A stretch of DNA of 64,000 bases, from assembly GCF_000471905.2 (NCBI RefSeq), contig NW_006494916.1:1300003-1364002 (forward strand). The letters run 5' to 3'. The translations under genes were made by a program, and so were the position numbers. Shown piece by piece: positions 22,046 through 33,200 of this stretch. This stretch comes from Amborella trichopoda. Its lineage: Eukaryota; Streptophyta; Magnoliopsida; Amborellales; Amborellaceae. Numbering within the stretch: position 1 is the first letter of the stretch; the number at the start of each line of letters is the position of its first letter. A model generated the notes under the pieces. That model saw only the letters and a list, made by a program, of their open reading frames with translations. It ran no database searches and had not been told where the DNA came from.

Positions 22046-25000
22046 AAGTCTGAATTATCAAATAAAAAATGTTAAATATTAAATACGAATAAAAGTTGAT
22101 TGAGTTGTGAGCAAACAGTTGGTCATGTACAGCTAGAGAAACATTGGAAAATCCATAAAATATTGGATTGTTATGAATCTAACATAGGTTATCACGTTCA
22201 AGGGACCAGATTTTATACTCCTGCGGTAATATACTATCTATTTACTTCCTCAAAAAAAATCCACTTTAGCTAAAGCTGTGGTGGTAGTACCCCCGACACC
22301 CTCATCACCCCTGCATCTTAGTCTCTATGTTCTAGTTTCTATTCTCATTGATACCACACTACTAACACTTGAAAAAAAAACTAACTTTTAAACTATTTGA
22401 AAACATGGGAAGGTTTGAATTATTAGAAAAAAAAAACCTTTATGACCCCATTTTTAGATATTAACCTCTTTAATCCATAGATCATCTTAAATATATATAT
22501 TTTCTTTCGAATTGTACGCTTTAAGCACTCGAAAAAAAAAAAGAGTGTCTCGATATTAGACACCCAGGCCATCTTATTTTTGAAAGGTAAAACTGAATTC
22601 TAAGTGTAAGAAAACTCAAATTTCAATTAATGAAAGAATACCTAAGATTCATCATTAGTGATTCTTAGCATCTATAACAAATTCAAATTGAAAGAATCCC
22701 TTCAAGTAGCTCTTCGGACTGAGGGAGTAAGTGTACAATGTACCCCCACAAGAGCACAATATACGTGGTTATTTATAAAATTGATAATGCATGCCTGGCG
22801 CGTGCACCTCTTGAGTTAGTTACAACTTACAAGATGATATTGAACTTTATTTTTCATGTTCATAATTGAATTTTTATTTTATGGATAAGACCTGGGCCAT
22901 ATGGGAAAAGTTAGCACGTAAAAAAGCCTCACTTTATTGTAATCTCATAATCTTTTTCAGCTCCTAATTTTAAAATTTGAAAATTCTAATGGACAGTACA
23001 AAACCGACTAATTTGTAAACACTTCAAAATAGATATCTAGTCTTACACGATGCACTATTTTTAAGACTCCGAAATTTTTTTAATGTAATTTGTAATTATT
23101 GAGTGTTTTTTTTTTTTATCATGACTATTAATGAGATTTGATGACTTACGCTTTTTTGGACCAGGACTCGGCTTTTGGCTATTTTTTTTTCTGTATAGCT
23201 TTTCAAGATTGGTGCCAAACCTTGCTTTCATTCGAAGAATAATTCCCCAATCTTCATATTTGGTGACTTCTTTCGATTTCCCAAACCAAACCTATTAAAA
23301 AAAAAAAAAAAAATTGCCACACTTTGGAGCAAGAATGCAAATTTCCATGAAGATATAAAATTTTTATTGCTAAAATGATACTAACAAACAAAAAGAAATA
23401 AGAAACACATAAATCTATATGAGTTTCCTACAAAAGGTCGCCGTAGGCCATTTACTAATTTTGGTTATTTGAATAATGAAAGAAATCCAAAAGACTTCTT
23501 TTGGCCTTGGCCTTTAACGAAGAAAAAGTTTTATGCTTCAAGGAGACACGCAATTCTACATTTGCGTCCCCAGAGAGATCGAAGTGAATGGGTGGTCCTT
23601 ACCAAAAAAATAAAAATAAAATCCAAAGTATAAAAGGTTGTTTTTTCAAAAAATTATTATTTTTAGTTTTGAAAACTTATTTGTTTTACATATTAATAAT
23701 GACCTCCATGTTAGATATTACATATTCTTAACAAATTAGGTCCAAATCCATCTATAAAATAGATCATCAAGAGGGAATGCATATCTACATTTGAGTTAGC
23801 AGATTCATAAAAACTGTGTCCTTTAAGGAAACTAAACAGGAAATAGTAATCCGACAGTAAGTGAATCATCATGGTCTTTATATATACACGACAGTAAATA
23901 AATGGTTCACAAACCGGCGGATCACCATCCATCTTCATCAACCGGATGGAGGTGATCTGCTCTTTTGACCAAACACAACAACATCTCCACCATCCCTTTG
24001 AGGAAGCGAGACTATGGATGATGATCCATTTATTGTGCAAGCAACATGGATATACTATGTACATAGGCCAAATTACGCACAAATTAGTATAAAGTCGATA
24101 ACATTTCAAAAATTGCTGAGCAGATTTTGATATGGTGTTTCAAAAATTGTTGAACCGACTCATAATAGGCTAAGTCTGTCTCAAATTGATGGATGACAAT
24201 CTGGTTAGATGAAACCCGAAATCAATGAGGGCCCTGATTTTTTTATTAAATTAAAAATATATTGAAAAAAATACCTGTGAAATATTTATAGAGGTAAAAT
24301 GATCATTTTTATTATTTGAATTATTTTTTTGTATTTCATTTATATGTGCAACTCACAGAGGCACACAAACCCATAAATTTTGAGGTTAATTTGATTTGTT
24401 AAAATTATTAAAATTTAAATGCTATCAGACAATCATGACTATCTGATAGATTTTGTACAATGATACAACATGCATGAAATACTAAAGAAGTTCACTCACA
24501 AGTATTTTCAAATGCTTTTCATGTATATAGTTTTCTCCACTTTACATCTCAACAATGAAGGGTACTGCTGAACCATTAGTTTGCTTGAGGGAATGGCGGT
24601 CAATTTCGAGCACATGACATAATCTCCACCATCTGTTGTGAGATGGACGATGGACAAGATTTCCCACTATGAAGAATATACATATTATGTGTATGGTCTG
24701 ATTCCCTAATTAAAAAGTATGGCACACGACAAGGCCTCCATGGTTGCTCATGAAATTGGACAATTGAGATTAACCATAGTTTTTTATGATGTACTGTTAC
24801 TGAGAGCTGGAATTAGTTTCTAATACTAGTAATTGAAAAGAGTGGTAGATACACTTGTGGTGTACCATGTAGCAAACACGTCAAAAAGCACTAGCAATGG
24901 TATGCTTTACCTAACAAGAAAAACCTTTAAAAAGGTATTCTTTGAAGAGAAAGGAATATATATTTTTTTAGTTAATAATTTTAGGTTCATTTAATATATA

Positions 25001-25117
25001 TATATTTTTAGTTAATAATTTTAGGTTCATATAATTTATATTAAGAGAAAATATATAGGTGGCCCTCCTCCCCATAGGGCCACCTGGGCTTTGTGAGGGC
25101 CAGACCGCACCAAAATG

Positions 25118-25150
<33 letters not shown>

Positions 25151-26480
25151 GAAACTAAATTAAGCCAAAAAAACAAGAATAAAAAGAGGGCTGCCGGGTC
25201 AAATTGGGCCGGCATTGGCCCCAGCCCAGTTCTCAGGCCATAATGTGTGGCACAAGCCCTATTTTTTCTGGGCTGGGCTGGGCTGGGCTGGGCTGGGCTG
25301 GGCCTGCCCCTGCCCATTGCCAGCCCTATGTTTGGTTTATAGTAGAAACGAAGGTGGTAGTGTCATGGGTAAATTGGGGAATAGGGGGATGGATCAACCC
25401 AAGCATGACATGCAATAAAGCAATATGGTTTTCAAAATCCACCGCTAACTTTATGGAATAATGGGATTCTTTAGAGTTAAAGATCCCTTTCAAAAGCTTT
25501 AATCAAAACCAAAGAAGAGGCTAGGGGGACTTAATTCACATGGCCTTGCCGGTGAGGAAGATGGCGGCTTTAACGAGAAAGAAGGTTACACGTGCTACAA
25601 TGTTTCTGGTCTAGAAAATTGTTAATAGTCGATCCCATTGTTTATCTTGTCCTCTCTACATCTCTGTGTATTTTTTTTAATATTTTTGTAGATTTTTTAA
25701 ATACCATTTTATAAATTTTTCTTTTTATTTTAAACTTTATATTGTTAATTTTTAATATTTTATGGATCATTGATTTGAATCCAGACTCGATCTGAATTAT
25801 TGACTCAATGATTCGAAATAGATCGAACGATCCTGATATGGGTTTTCAGACAAAAGTTGGTTTAAAATCTCTCATTTGACTTGGATTTGCTTGATTCGAA
25901 TCTGGATTAGGAGTGGGGTGGTTCTGGTTCAAGGAAGCTCAAAGTCCTGTTGATTGCTATTGATATGATCTAGATTCAAGAATCACATAAGTCAGACTAG
26001 GCAAATCAAAGATGGACACTTGGCAATTCAAAGCCTGGTTCCAATTTTTAAACTACTCTGACCTCAAAAAACAAAAAAATAAAAAAACGCCACCATTAAA
26101 GAATTTATGTTGGCATGTACTATGCCAAGAAATTTAGCCAATACAATTGGGTTGGACCAACATTTAGTGACAAATCGTGGCGAAAGGTCAAACTGGAAAA
26201 ATATGGAAACATTCTATTAAACATATTTTTGGGTAGGTATGTTAAGCAGTTTGAACGTTGATGTCTTGATGTCCTCTACGTTTTAATGGATAAAGCACAC
26301 ATTTATCTATCCTGCATTATTACTAACTCTAGAATTTACCAAAATATCCTTCACCTCTTTCCATGGACATAATCCGTAATTCACTCAAACCCCTACTAAT
26401 GAACCCCATTTTTATATCCTGCTATTTAAAGAACAAAGAAGAATAGGAAAAGAGCCCAGGTTTAATCGTTTATCGCTTGA
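22046..26480. other. Intergenic, mostly unassigned
   Basis: AT-rich DNA. A partial family A-like segment is visible at about 22940-23090. A direct repeat of about 45 bp (TTAGTTAATAATTTTAGGTT) occurs at about 24969 and 25010, and a GGGCT pentamer run lies at 25270-25304. A 132-codon minus frame at 23711-24109 resembles no family I know, and I do not call it. Confidence 0.4.
25270..25304 (+). repeat. (GGGCT)n microsatellite
   Basis: About seven GGGCT units inside a GC-rich patch (25186-25330) that contrasts with AT-rich surroundings. Confidence 0.9.
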
Positions 26481-26498
26481 TGATTTGTAATGTTACGT

Positions 26499-26555
26499 CC
26501 TAAACTTAATCCTTATCAAGAGTCCCCCTAAACTTAATCCTTATCAAGAGTCCCC
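26499..26555 (+). repeat. 28-bp tandem duplication
   Basis: CCTAAACTTAATCCTTATCA starts at 26499 and again at 26527, with the rest of each unit also identical. Confidence 0.85.
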
Positions 26556-26659
26556 CTGTCTACTTACTCACCCACAAAACAGAAAAAAGCAAAAAATAGG
26601 ATTTGTATTTGTACCAATACTGACTTTGAAATATCCAATATAATACGTAACTAGGGGTA

Positions 26660-26880
26660 GTAATCGGCGGGGTGGCTTAGACTTAATAGATTAGGGCTTG
26701 AATTATAAAATGTAGATCGAGAGACAACCCAAGGCCGAGCCTGAGCTATATTATGTAGATCGAGAGACAACCCAAGGCCGAACCACCTTGACCTATAAGG
26801 CCCAGGATAGGCCGGGCTGCGTGAGGGCCAAGGTCAGTTTGGCGCAACACACCCAGTCCAGTTTGGCGCAGCACGACTGT
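26660..26880. repeat. GC-rich MITE-like fragment with 43-bp duplication
   Basis: TGTAGATCGAGAGACAACCC occurs at 26711 and 26754, followed by GGCCGGGCTG-type sequence and a repeat of CAGTTTGGCGCA at about 26834 and 26859. Texture like hAT-derived MITEs; ends not defined. Confidence 0.4.
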
Positions 26881-27338
26881 TTTGTTCTTTATATTATATT
26901 TTCCATTTATTAGTTTTATAATCAGTTTGAGGATGTAAAATAGCGATCGGACAAAGGCAATATGGTCATTTATTAAAAGACCTCAGATTCAATATGGTCA
27001 TTATTAAAAGACCTCCAATTTATGTCATAATGTAAAATGATTAAGGCATTTGGGTCATTGTTAGCGTTAGAGAGAGAGAGTTTAGAGAGCGGGAGAGATT
27101 CTCCCATGGTTCTTAATCAATTATTAACTAACAAGTAAATCAAAAGAGATGATAATATTGGCACCCATTTTTTGGTGCATGCACCCAAGGATTTTGGCTT
27201 CTCGTAAAGTGGAAATTACTAAGATAATGAGCGGCGATAGTAGCCTATCAATAATAACGAGGATACCTTCAATTGAATTCCAAACCACACGTTCATTTTC
27301 GAGACGTTGCACAATTACGCTTTTACCCCATGCACGTG

Positions 27339-27486
27339 CCACGTGTCAGACAGCGGTCCAGGTCAGCATCTAGAGAGGAACTTTATCCTGATGTGGCACG
27401 CCCTGTCCTTCTTAGAGCCACATTATCCCCGCATTTTCACGTTTATTATTCCCTATTTTCCGCGTGGTCCCACCCACGTGTCAGAC
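27339..27486 (+). promoter_or_regulatory. Promoter segment with duplicated G-box-type 13-mer
   Basis: CCACGTGTCAGAC occurs exactly at 27339-27351 and 27474-27486, 135 bp apart. Its CACGTGTC core is the G-box/ABRE-type site bound by plant bZIP and bHLH factors. It lies a few hundred bases upstream of the AG-rich leader of the telomere-binding gene, so it is a likely part of that promoter; regulation itself is inferred. Confidence 0.5.
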
Positions 27487-27639
27487 TCTCAGTAGACCTT
27501 CCTTCCCCGTAGGATGATGCGGTTGAGGGGATAGAGAGTAATAGGAGAGAAGGGTTAACAGTTAACCGCCAGGGTTAAGGAGAGGGGTTAAGAAATAGTC
27601 AGGTTAGTTACCGGTTTACGAGGGGTTACCGGTTCGTCT

Positions 27640-29810
27640 GGTCACATGGTGGTTAAAATGGGTTTAAGGACAGAAGAGAGAGAATCAAATATTTTGCAGA
27701 GGTTTTTGAAGAGAGAGAAACTAGTTACCTTGAAGGGTTTTTGAGGAGAGAGAAAGGGGGGTTTCAGGGCTGAATTCCTAGGGTTTTTGAGGATTTATTT
27801 TTGTGTTCATGGTGTAATTCTGGTTTTTTTGTGGAGGTTTTGGTGAATAATTAGAGAATTGGAGTTTTGTGGTGATTTTGAGGTTTGTTGATCTGGTTTT
27901 TTAATGGTGATTATGTGGTTGAAAGGGTGGCTTGATATGTTGTTTTAAGGGATTGAGGGGTTTGAATTTCGTGTGTGTTTGGATCGGGGGTTGATTGGCG
28001 AAGAAATTATGCAATGTAAGTTTTCTTTCTCCAAAATTCATCTCTTTGCTCTGCTCTCTCAGTTTGAGGTTTTGGAAAATGAGTGGAAATGGCTGTGGGT
28101 TTTTATTCTGATTTGTGATTTTTAAGTTTTTTTGTCCTTTGGTTTTGATTTTTCACCTGAATTATGATATGTAGAGAGTGTTTGTTTGGGAAAATTTGTC
28201 TGCTTTTTATTTTATTTCTCATGGATTTTCAATTTCTTGGAATTCCGATTTATCCAACGGATTTATTGGATCCATGAAGATCAAAGAAGAAAGTTATGCA
28301 ATCTTAAATAACATCAATTACCGACCTGAAAATTCAAATAATTCTCAATTTTTCATGATGGGATTCTTGTGTTGATTAATGAACAATCTGTTGAATTCGA
28401 CTTATGTTGAAAAGCATTTGGAAAAATTGAGTTTTTTTTAAATGAAAACATGGTGTTTTAGAGTTTTGGGGTTTTATTCTTGCCATTAAGTTCGTTTTTT
28501 CCATGAATTCTGTCTGTTTTGGATTCCCACGATCTAGAAGGATCAGCCAAACCAAAATCCGCTCTCTATAAACATTTAATTTTGGGTTTTGACTTCTTCA
28601 ATTTTTAAAACGGCTGGATATAGCAGGCCGGTGTTAGGGTTTTGGGGTTTTTTTTATTTTTCCTTTTTCCTCTTGTAACATTCTTTATTTTTATGTTTTA
28701 TTTCTTTGGGATCCAAAGGAAAATAGCAAAAAAAGTTTCGGAAATTTAAAATCAATGAAGCTAATCTCATCAAGGTGAATTTTATGTTTTATTTACCTGC
28801 AGTATTATTACGAGAAATTCAAAATCTAACGTATTAATTTGTTTTTTTTCAGCTATTATGATAAAAGGAATGATCCCGTTTTATAAGGATAAGCGTGGGG
28901 GCAGGTAATTCAATTCTTAATGCCCTTTTTTTTCTTTTTAAAAAAAGAAAAAAATGCCTTACTTTCATTTAAGTGATTTTATTTTTTTCCATGTTTTTAC
29001 TCTCTCGTGCTCTGTGATTTTATTAATTTCGCTTCCAGATTGTCATTGAAGAGAAATCCTGATCCTATACTATTGTTTTGGTTTCTATTTTAATGTCACC
29101 CAGTTATTTTCGTGACAATTTTTAGTCGTTAAGTCAATGGGTCTCAAATTAAAACAGAGGCTAAGCCATGGAATATTGCCGGGGTTTATTATTTATCTTT
29201 GGCCTTTATTTGTTTTCTCTTCTTTCATTTTCTATTTACTTGATTTGTGAAGCCTTTTTGATGTTCGTGTTTTTATCACGATTGCTTCAATTTTTATTCT
29301 AAATATTTTGCAGATTGAGTCTGAAATATGCACATGAGGAATCAAAACTTAATATTAGTCGGATCGGGATGCCAGGGTTAATTGGGTGTTTACCTTTTCA
29401 ATGACTTCATTTTTATTTTATTTTAAATTTGATTGGAGTTGCAACCCAAATTGGTTTTCAGGAGTGTCAATCCAGGATGGTGAGATGTGTGGGAATTGCA
29501 CATAGCAGGGTTTATCAGAAAACGTTTTGCCCATATTTTTAGAATGTGAATGGAAGCGTATTCCCAACGTGCTTCTCTCTCTCTGGTCCTCTGTGATTCG
29601 GTTGAATTTGGAATCTGAATGTCTGCTTTATTTAAGAAGATTTTAAATACTTTTTCATGATGAATGGCAGGAATGCAGGATGCTGGGGTATTTGTTTGAT
29701 CTTCTAAAATTTATGGGAATTTGAAGATGACTATAATGTGCAAGGTCAATCTGTAGAAGAAGAGATGTTTCCTTTGGCTGTTTCGTGAAATTGGGTAGTG
29801 CCTGTGTGGA
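27640..29810 (+). promoter_or_regulatory. 5' leader region of the telomere-binding gene, apparently spliced
   Basis: AG-rich leader-type sequence begins near 27640. A plausible donor (AAT|GTAAG, 28015/28016), a small exon with good borders (28853-28904: TTTTTTTCAG before it, GTAATT after it) and an acceptor before 29671 (GGCAG) suggest a leader assembled from several non-coding exons with the ATG in the last one. Other acceptor-like sites (about 29313) make the exact path uncertain. Intron-bearing leaders are common in plant housekeeping genes. Confidence 0.45.
29673..29788 (+). promoter_or_regulatory. Four short upstream ORFs before the main ATG
   Basis: Complete upstream ORFs of 8 (29673-29699), 3 (29713-29724), 9 (29727-29756) and 7 codons (29765-29788) stand in the same predicted leader exon as the main start at 29811. 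If transcribed as predicted they could lower translation of the main frame. Confidence 0.5.
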
Positions 29811-30120
29811 ATGCAGTCGAAAAGAAAGATGATGGATTATGGATTAAGAGGTTATTGGGCTCCAACCACTCCTCGAGCTTTGAGATCAGCTAGGGTAAAT
29901 ACCATAGTCTCTCTCTCCCTCCTTCCCTCCCTCCCACTCTCTCTCTCCCGATCTATTATCTCTCTCTCTCTCTCTCNNNNNNNNNNNNNNNNNNNNNNNN
30001 AAGTAGGTTAGTTACGGTACGTACCGTACCTACCTACCTACCGTACGTACGTTACGTACGTACGTACGTACGTACGTACGTAACGTACTACTACGTCTCT
30101 CCTCCTCCTCCTCCCTCCTC

Positions 30121-30200
<80 letters not shown>

Positions 30201-33200
30201 CCACCCCCCTGCACCGCCCATCCCATGGCATTTGTTTGTTTTTATCCTATTCTGATTGTATGAAACTTTATAAATGCATTTGCAGGGCAAGCGAGTTGGT
30301 CTGAGAAAGAAAGTAGTTGAAGGATGTGATGAATTTGGCTCCTTTGAATTGCTGGCCTCTGTTGCTGGTCAGATATTGCAAGAGAAAGAAGCCTGTCAAG
30401 GTCTGGAAAGTAAAACTAGTGAAACTCATATTGGTCTTGAATCAAAAGATTATTTTGGCACAAACAACATGGAGAAGCATACAAATAATGTGGCTAATGC
30501 AACAGTGAAACAAGAACAGTCAAGCAGTGAGGAGAACTTTGACATAGGTCCTTGTTGTCCAAGAAGTTATGCAGATATTCATGCCTCCAAGGCCTCTAGG
30601 TCTACTTCAACTGTCACCAAATCCTATAGTTTTCGACAAGTCCCTGGTGGAGAGAGTGCCACAGAGTTGCGGGTGTGTAGTCTGTCTAATTTTGAGAAGA
30701 AATCAGACACTACTTCAACCGAAGATAATTGGGACTCAAAACGATCGGTTGTAGTTGGAAGTGAAGATGGGTATGCAAATCTTTCTGATGAGAGTGTCTT
30801 TTCTGCAAAGAATGTAGCGAAAAAGGAGATGGGCTTTGTGGAATCTCATGAAGGCAAAGGAGAGAATGAAATTGGTGAAAGTATGGGGCAGTGGAAGGAA
30901 AATTATTTTAAAATCGAGAAAATGGAGGATGGGTTAGAGAGCAAGGGTGGTGATTCCATGGATCTGGAGGTCAAAACCCCTCCTATAGACTTTCGTGCAG
31001 CACCTCTGCCGGCAACTGTGGGGAAAGCCCACATATGTAAAGATGATGACGAAAATTCTTCCCGGTGTAATGATCCCAGGACACTACCTATGAAGTCCTT
31101 CAAGGCTTCATATCGGAGAGATCGTAAGCATAGGAAATCGGTAGCTTCAAGGTTCCGAAAAGTGGTACCACAAGCATCATCTAATGTACATGATTGTTCT
31201 GTCTCTGGTGTTCATTCTGAGACCAAAGGTGACTTCACTATCTTATTGCTCTTATTTCTTATTCTAGTTGTATATAGAATCCTTAACTTCTGACTGTGAT
31301 AGCTGATGCCCCAGCCTGCCATTAAGCACTCTTATATGAAGAAGCTGTTGAACTTTCTTTGCATGATGTTGTATTATTTTGCATATGTTCTTTACAACAA
31401 ATTAATGCAACAACAGGGACCCTGCCTGATCTTTTCATGAAAAGAAATGAAATCTTCCTTTGACATGCTTAATGGGATTGCAATTTTTGGACCTTTTTAT
31501 TCTTGGGTTTATAAACTGCATTGGGGTGCACTCCACCGGATAAAATTATTTGCAAATGCTGTTTCCGAATGGTTAACATTAGAATTGTATGTCTTACTTT
31601 GTTGCTTCTCATTCAGATATAGCAAATGATCCTCAACATTACTGTAGCAAGGGAAGCAACACACGCCAGAAAAAATCAAGATTGCCCCCTTCAAAAATGA
31701 GAAGGTTGTTTGAAGGAAATGCATTTTGTGCATCTGGTTCTGACAGAAAGGATGTAAATAGAGAGCCTTCCTCTGCAGATGGACGATTGCATGATAAATG
31801 TAAGGATTTTGCTTTGGTGAATTTTGATTTTCTTTTTCACATCTCAATTGTTGTCTTGCTAAAGTTGGAAGCTATTTTCATGCAGCAATTCCTTCACCCA
31901 TAGATTCTTCTCCTGCAGAGGGTGGAAAGTCATCCAAGAGACCTGGTGAATCTAAAGGTATTTTATTTGGATGGTCATTTTGGGTTCATAAGTTCTTTAA
32001 AGAATTAAAGTGAGCAGGTTATGTTTTTGTTTAATCTGCATTTCAACAGGCTCTGTTTTATGTAATGATTTTTTGGTTTGTAGTAACAGTGAGTTAATAT
32101 CACGAATAAGTTTTTCCCATTCTTTTGTTAGATAAAGAAATGTCATGTTTTTGTTTGATCAAGAATGTTTTGCGCTGAGAAGTTCTTAAACTTGTTTTTA
32201 AAAAAAAGAAAAAAGAAGAAGAATAGAAGACCTTCATTGATTTAAACCCATCTATGACTGATGAGATGATTGTGCAGGCTCTAGTTTCTAGCTTTTGATA
32301 AGGGTGCTTCTAAGATTTAAAATTTAGTTATTTACAATATTTAATTATCATTATCTGTTGAATATGCACAATTTTACATGCATGCTGTATTATTGTGATG
32401 CTACAGATTTCAATAGACAGATTTAATTCTGTGGAATTTTTTTTATCGTGAATACTATCCTTAATTTTTCCTTATTTCTTACTACTAAACTGAACTTTTA
32501 TACCACTGTAATCCTTTTGATTTTTTCAGTGAAATTGAGCATCAAGTCCTTCACAGTACCCGATCTCTTTGTTGACATGCCTGAAACTGCAACTATTGGC
32601 GCTTTGAAGGTGATTGTTTTTTCTCACTTCAATCTCTCTCTCTCCTGTGGTTTTATGGTTTCTCAGTCATGTTGCTCAATTGCAGAGGGCTGTCATGGAG
32701 GCTGCAATTGGAATGCTCGGGGGTGGCCTAAGGGTTCGTGTACTCCTTCATGGGAAGAAGGTCTTGGAGGAGGGAGAAACACTCCTCCAAGCTGGTATCT
32801 CTCATGGTTGTGAAATGGATGCTGTTGGGTTCATGTTGGAACCAGATCAGGTGTCCTCACGAGGGTCTCCTGAAGACCCCTTGTTCTTGCTCTCCTGTGC
32901 CGAAACTCAGCCATTGTCACTGTAAATTGATGCTTTTCTTGCTCAATGCATTAAAGAATCTCTTTTAGGGCATCTCTCTCTCTCTCTTCCCCCCTTTCGT
33001 CTCTCCCTCCCTTTCGATGTGAATGATTTCTGATTCTTTTGCTTTTTCTACCTTCAGGTATCCAATGACTGCTGCTTCAGCTCCAGGTGAAAGAAATTCG
33101 GACTGTCTTAAAGGAAGGTCCAGCTCAGCGAGTGGGAATTCAGTTCCCTCAATGACAGGTAGTTGATTCTTAAGACTTGCCCTTGCCAGATTTTTTATGT

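Noticed and set aside
23711-24109. A 132-codon minus-strand frame
   Set aside because: No recognisable domain, Cys/Trp/Ile-rich composition typical of chance frames, and no splice partners or promoter; left uncalled.
25036-25461. Frames rich in Gly-Trp-Ala-Gly-Leu repeats
   Set aside because: Produced by the GGGCT pentamer run and a MITE-like patch.
30030-30290. Arg-Glu repeat frame on the minus strand
   Set aside because: A by-product of the CT microsatellite in intron 1 of the telomere-binding gene.
31509-31847. A 112-codon minus-strand frame
   Set aside because: A shadow of exon 3 and the adjoining introns of the telomere-binding gene on the other strand.
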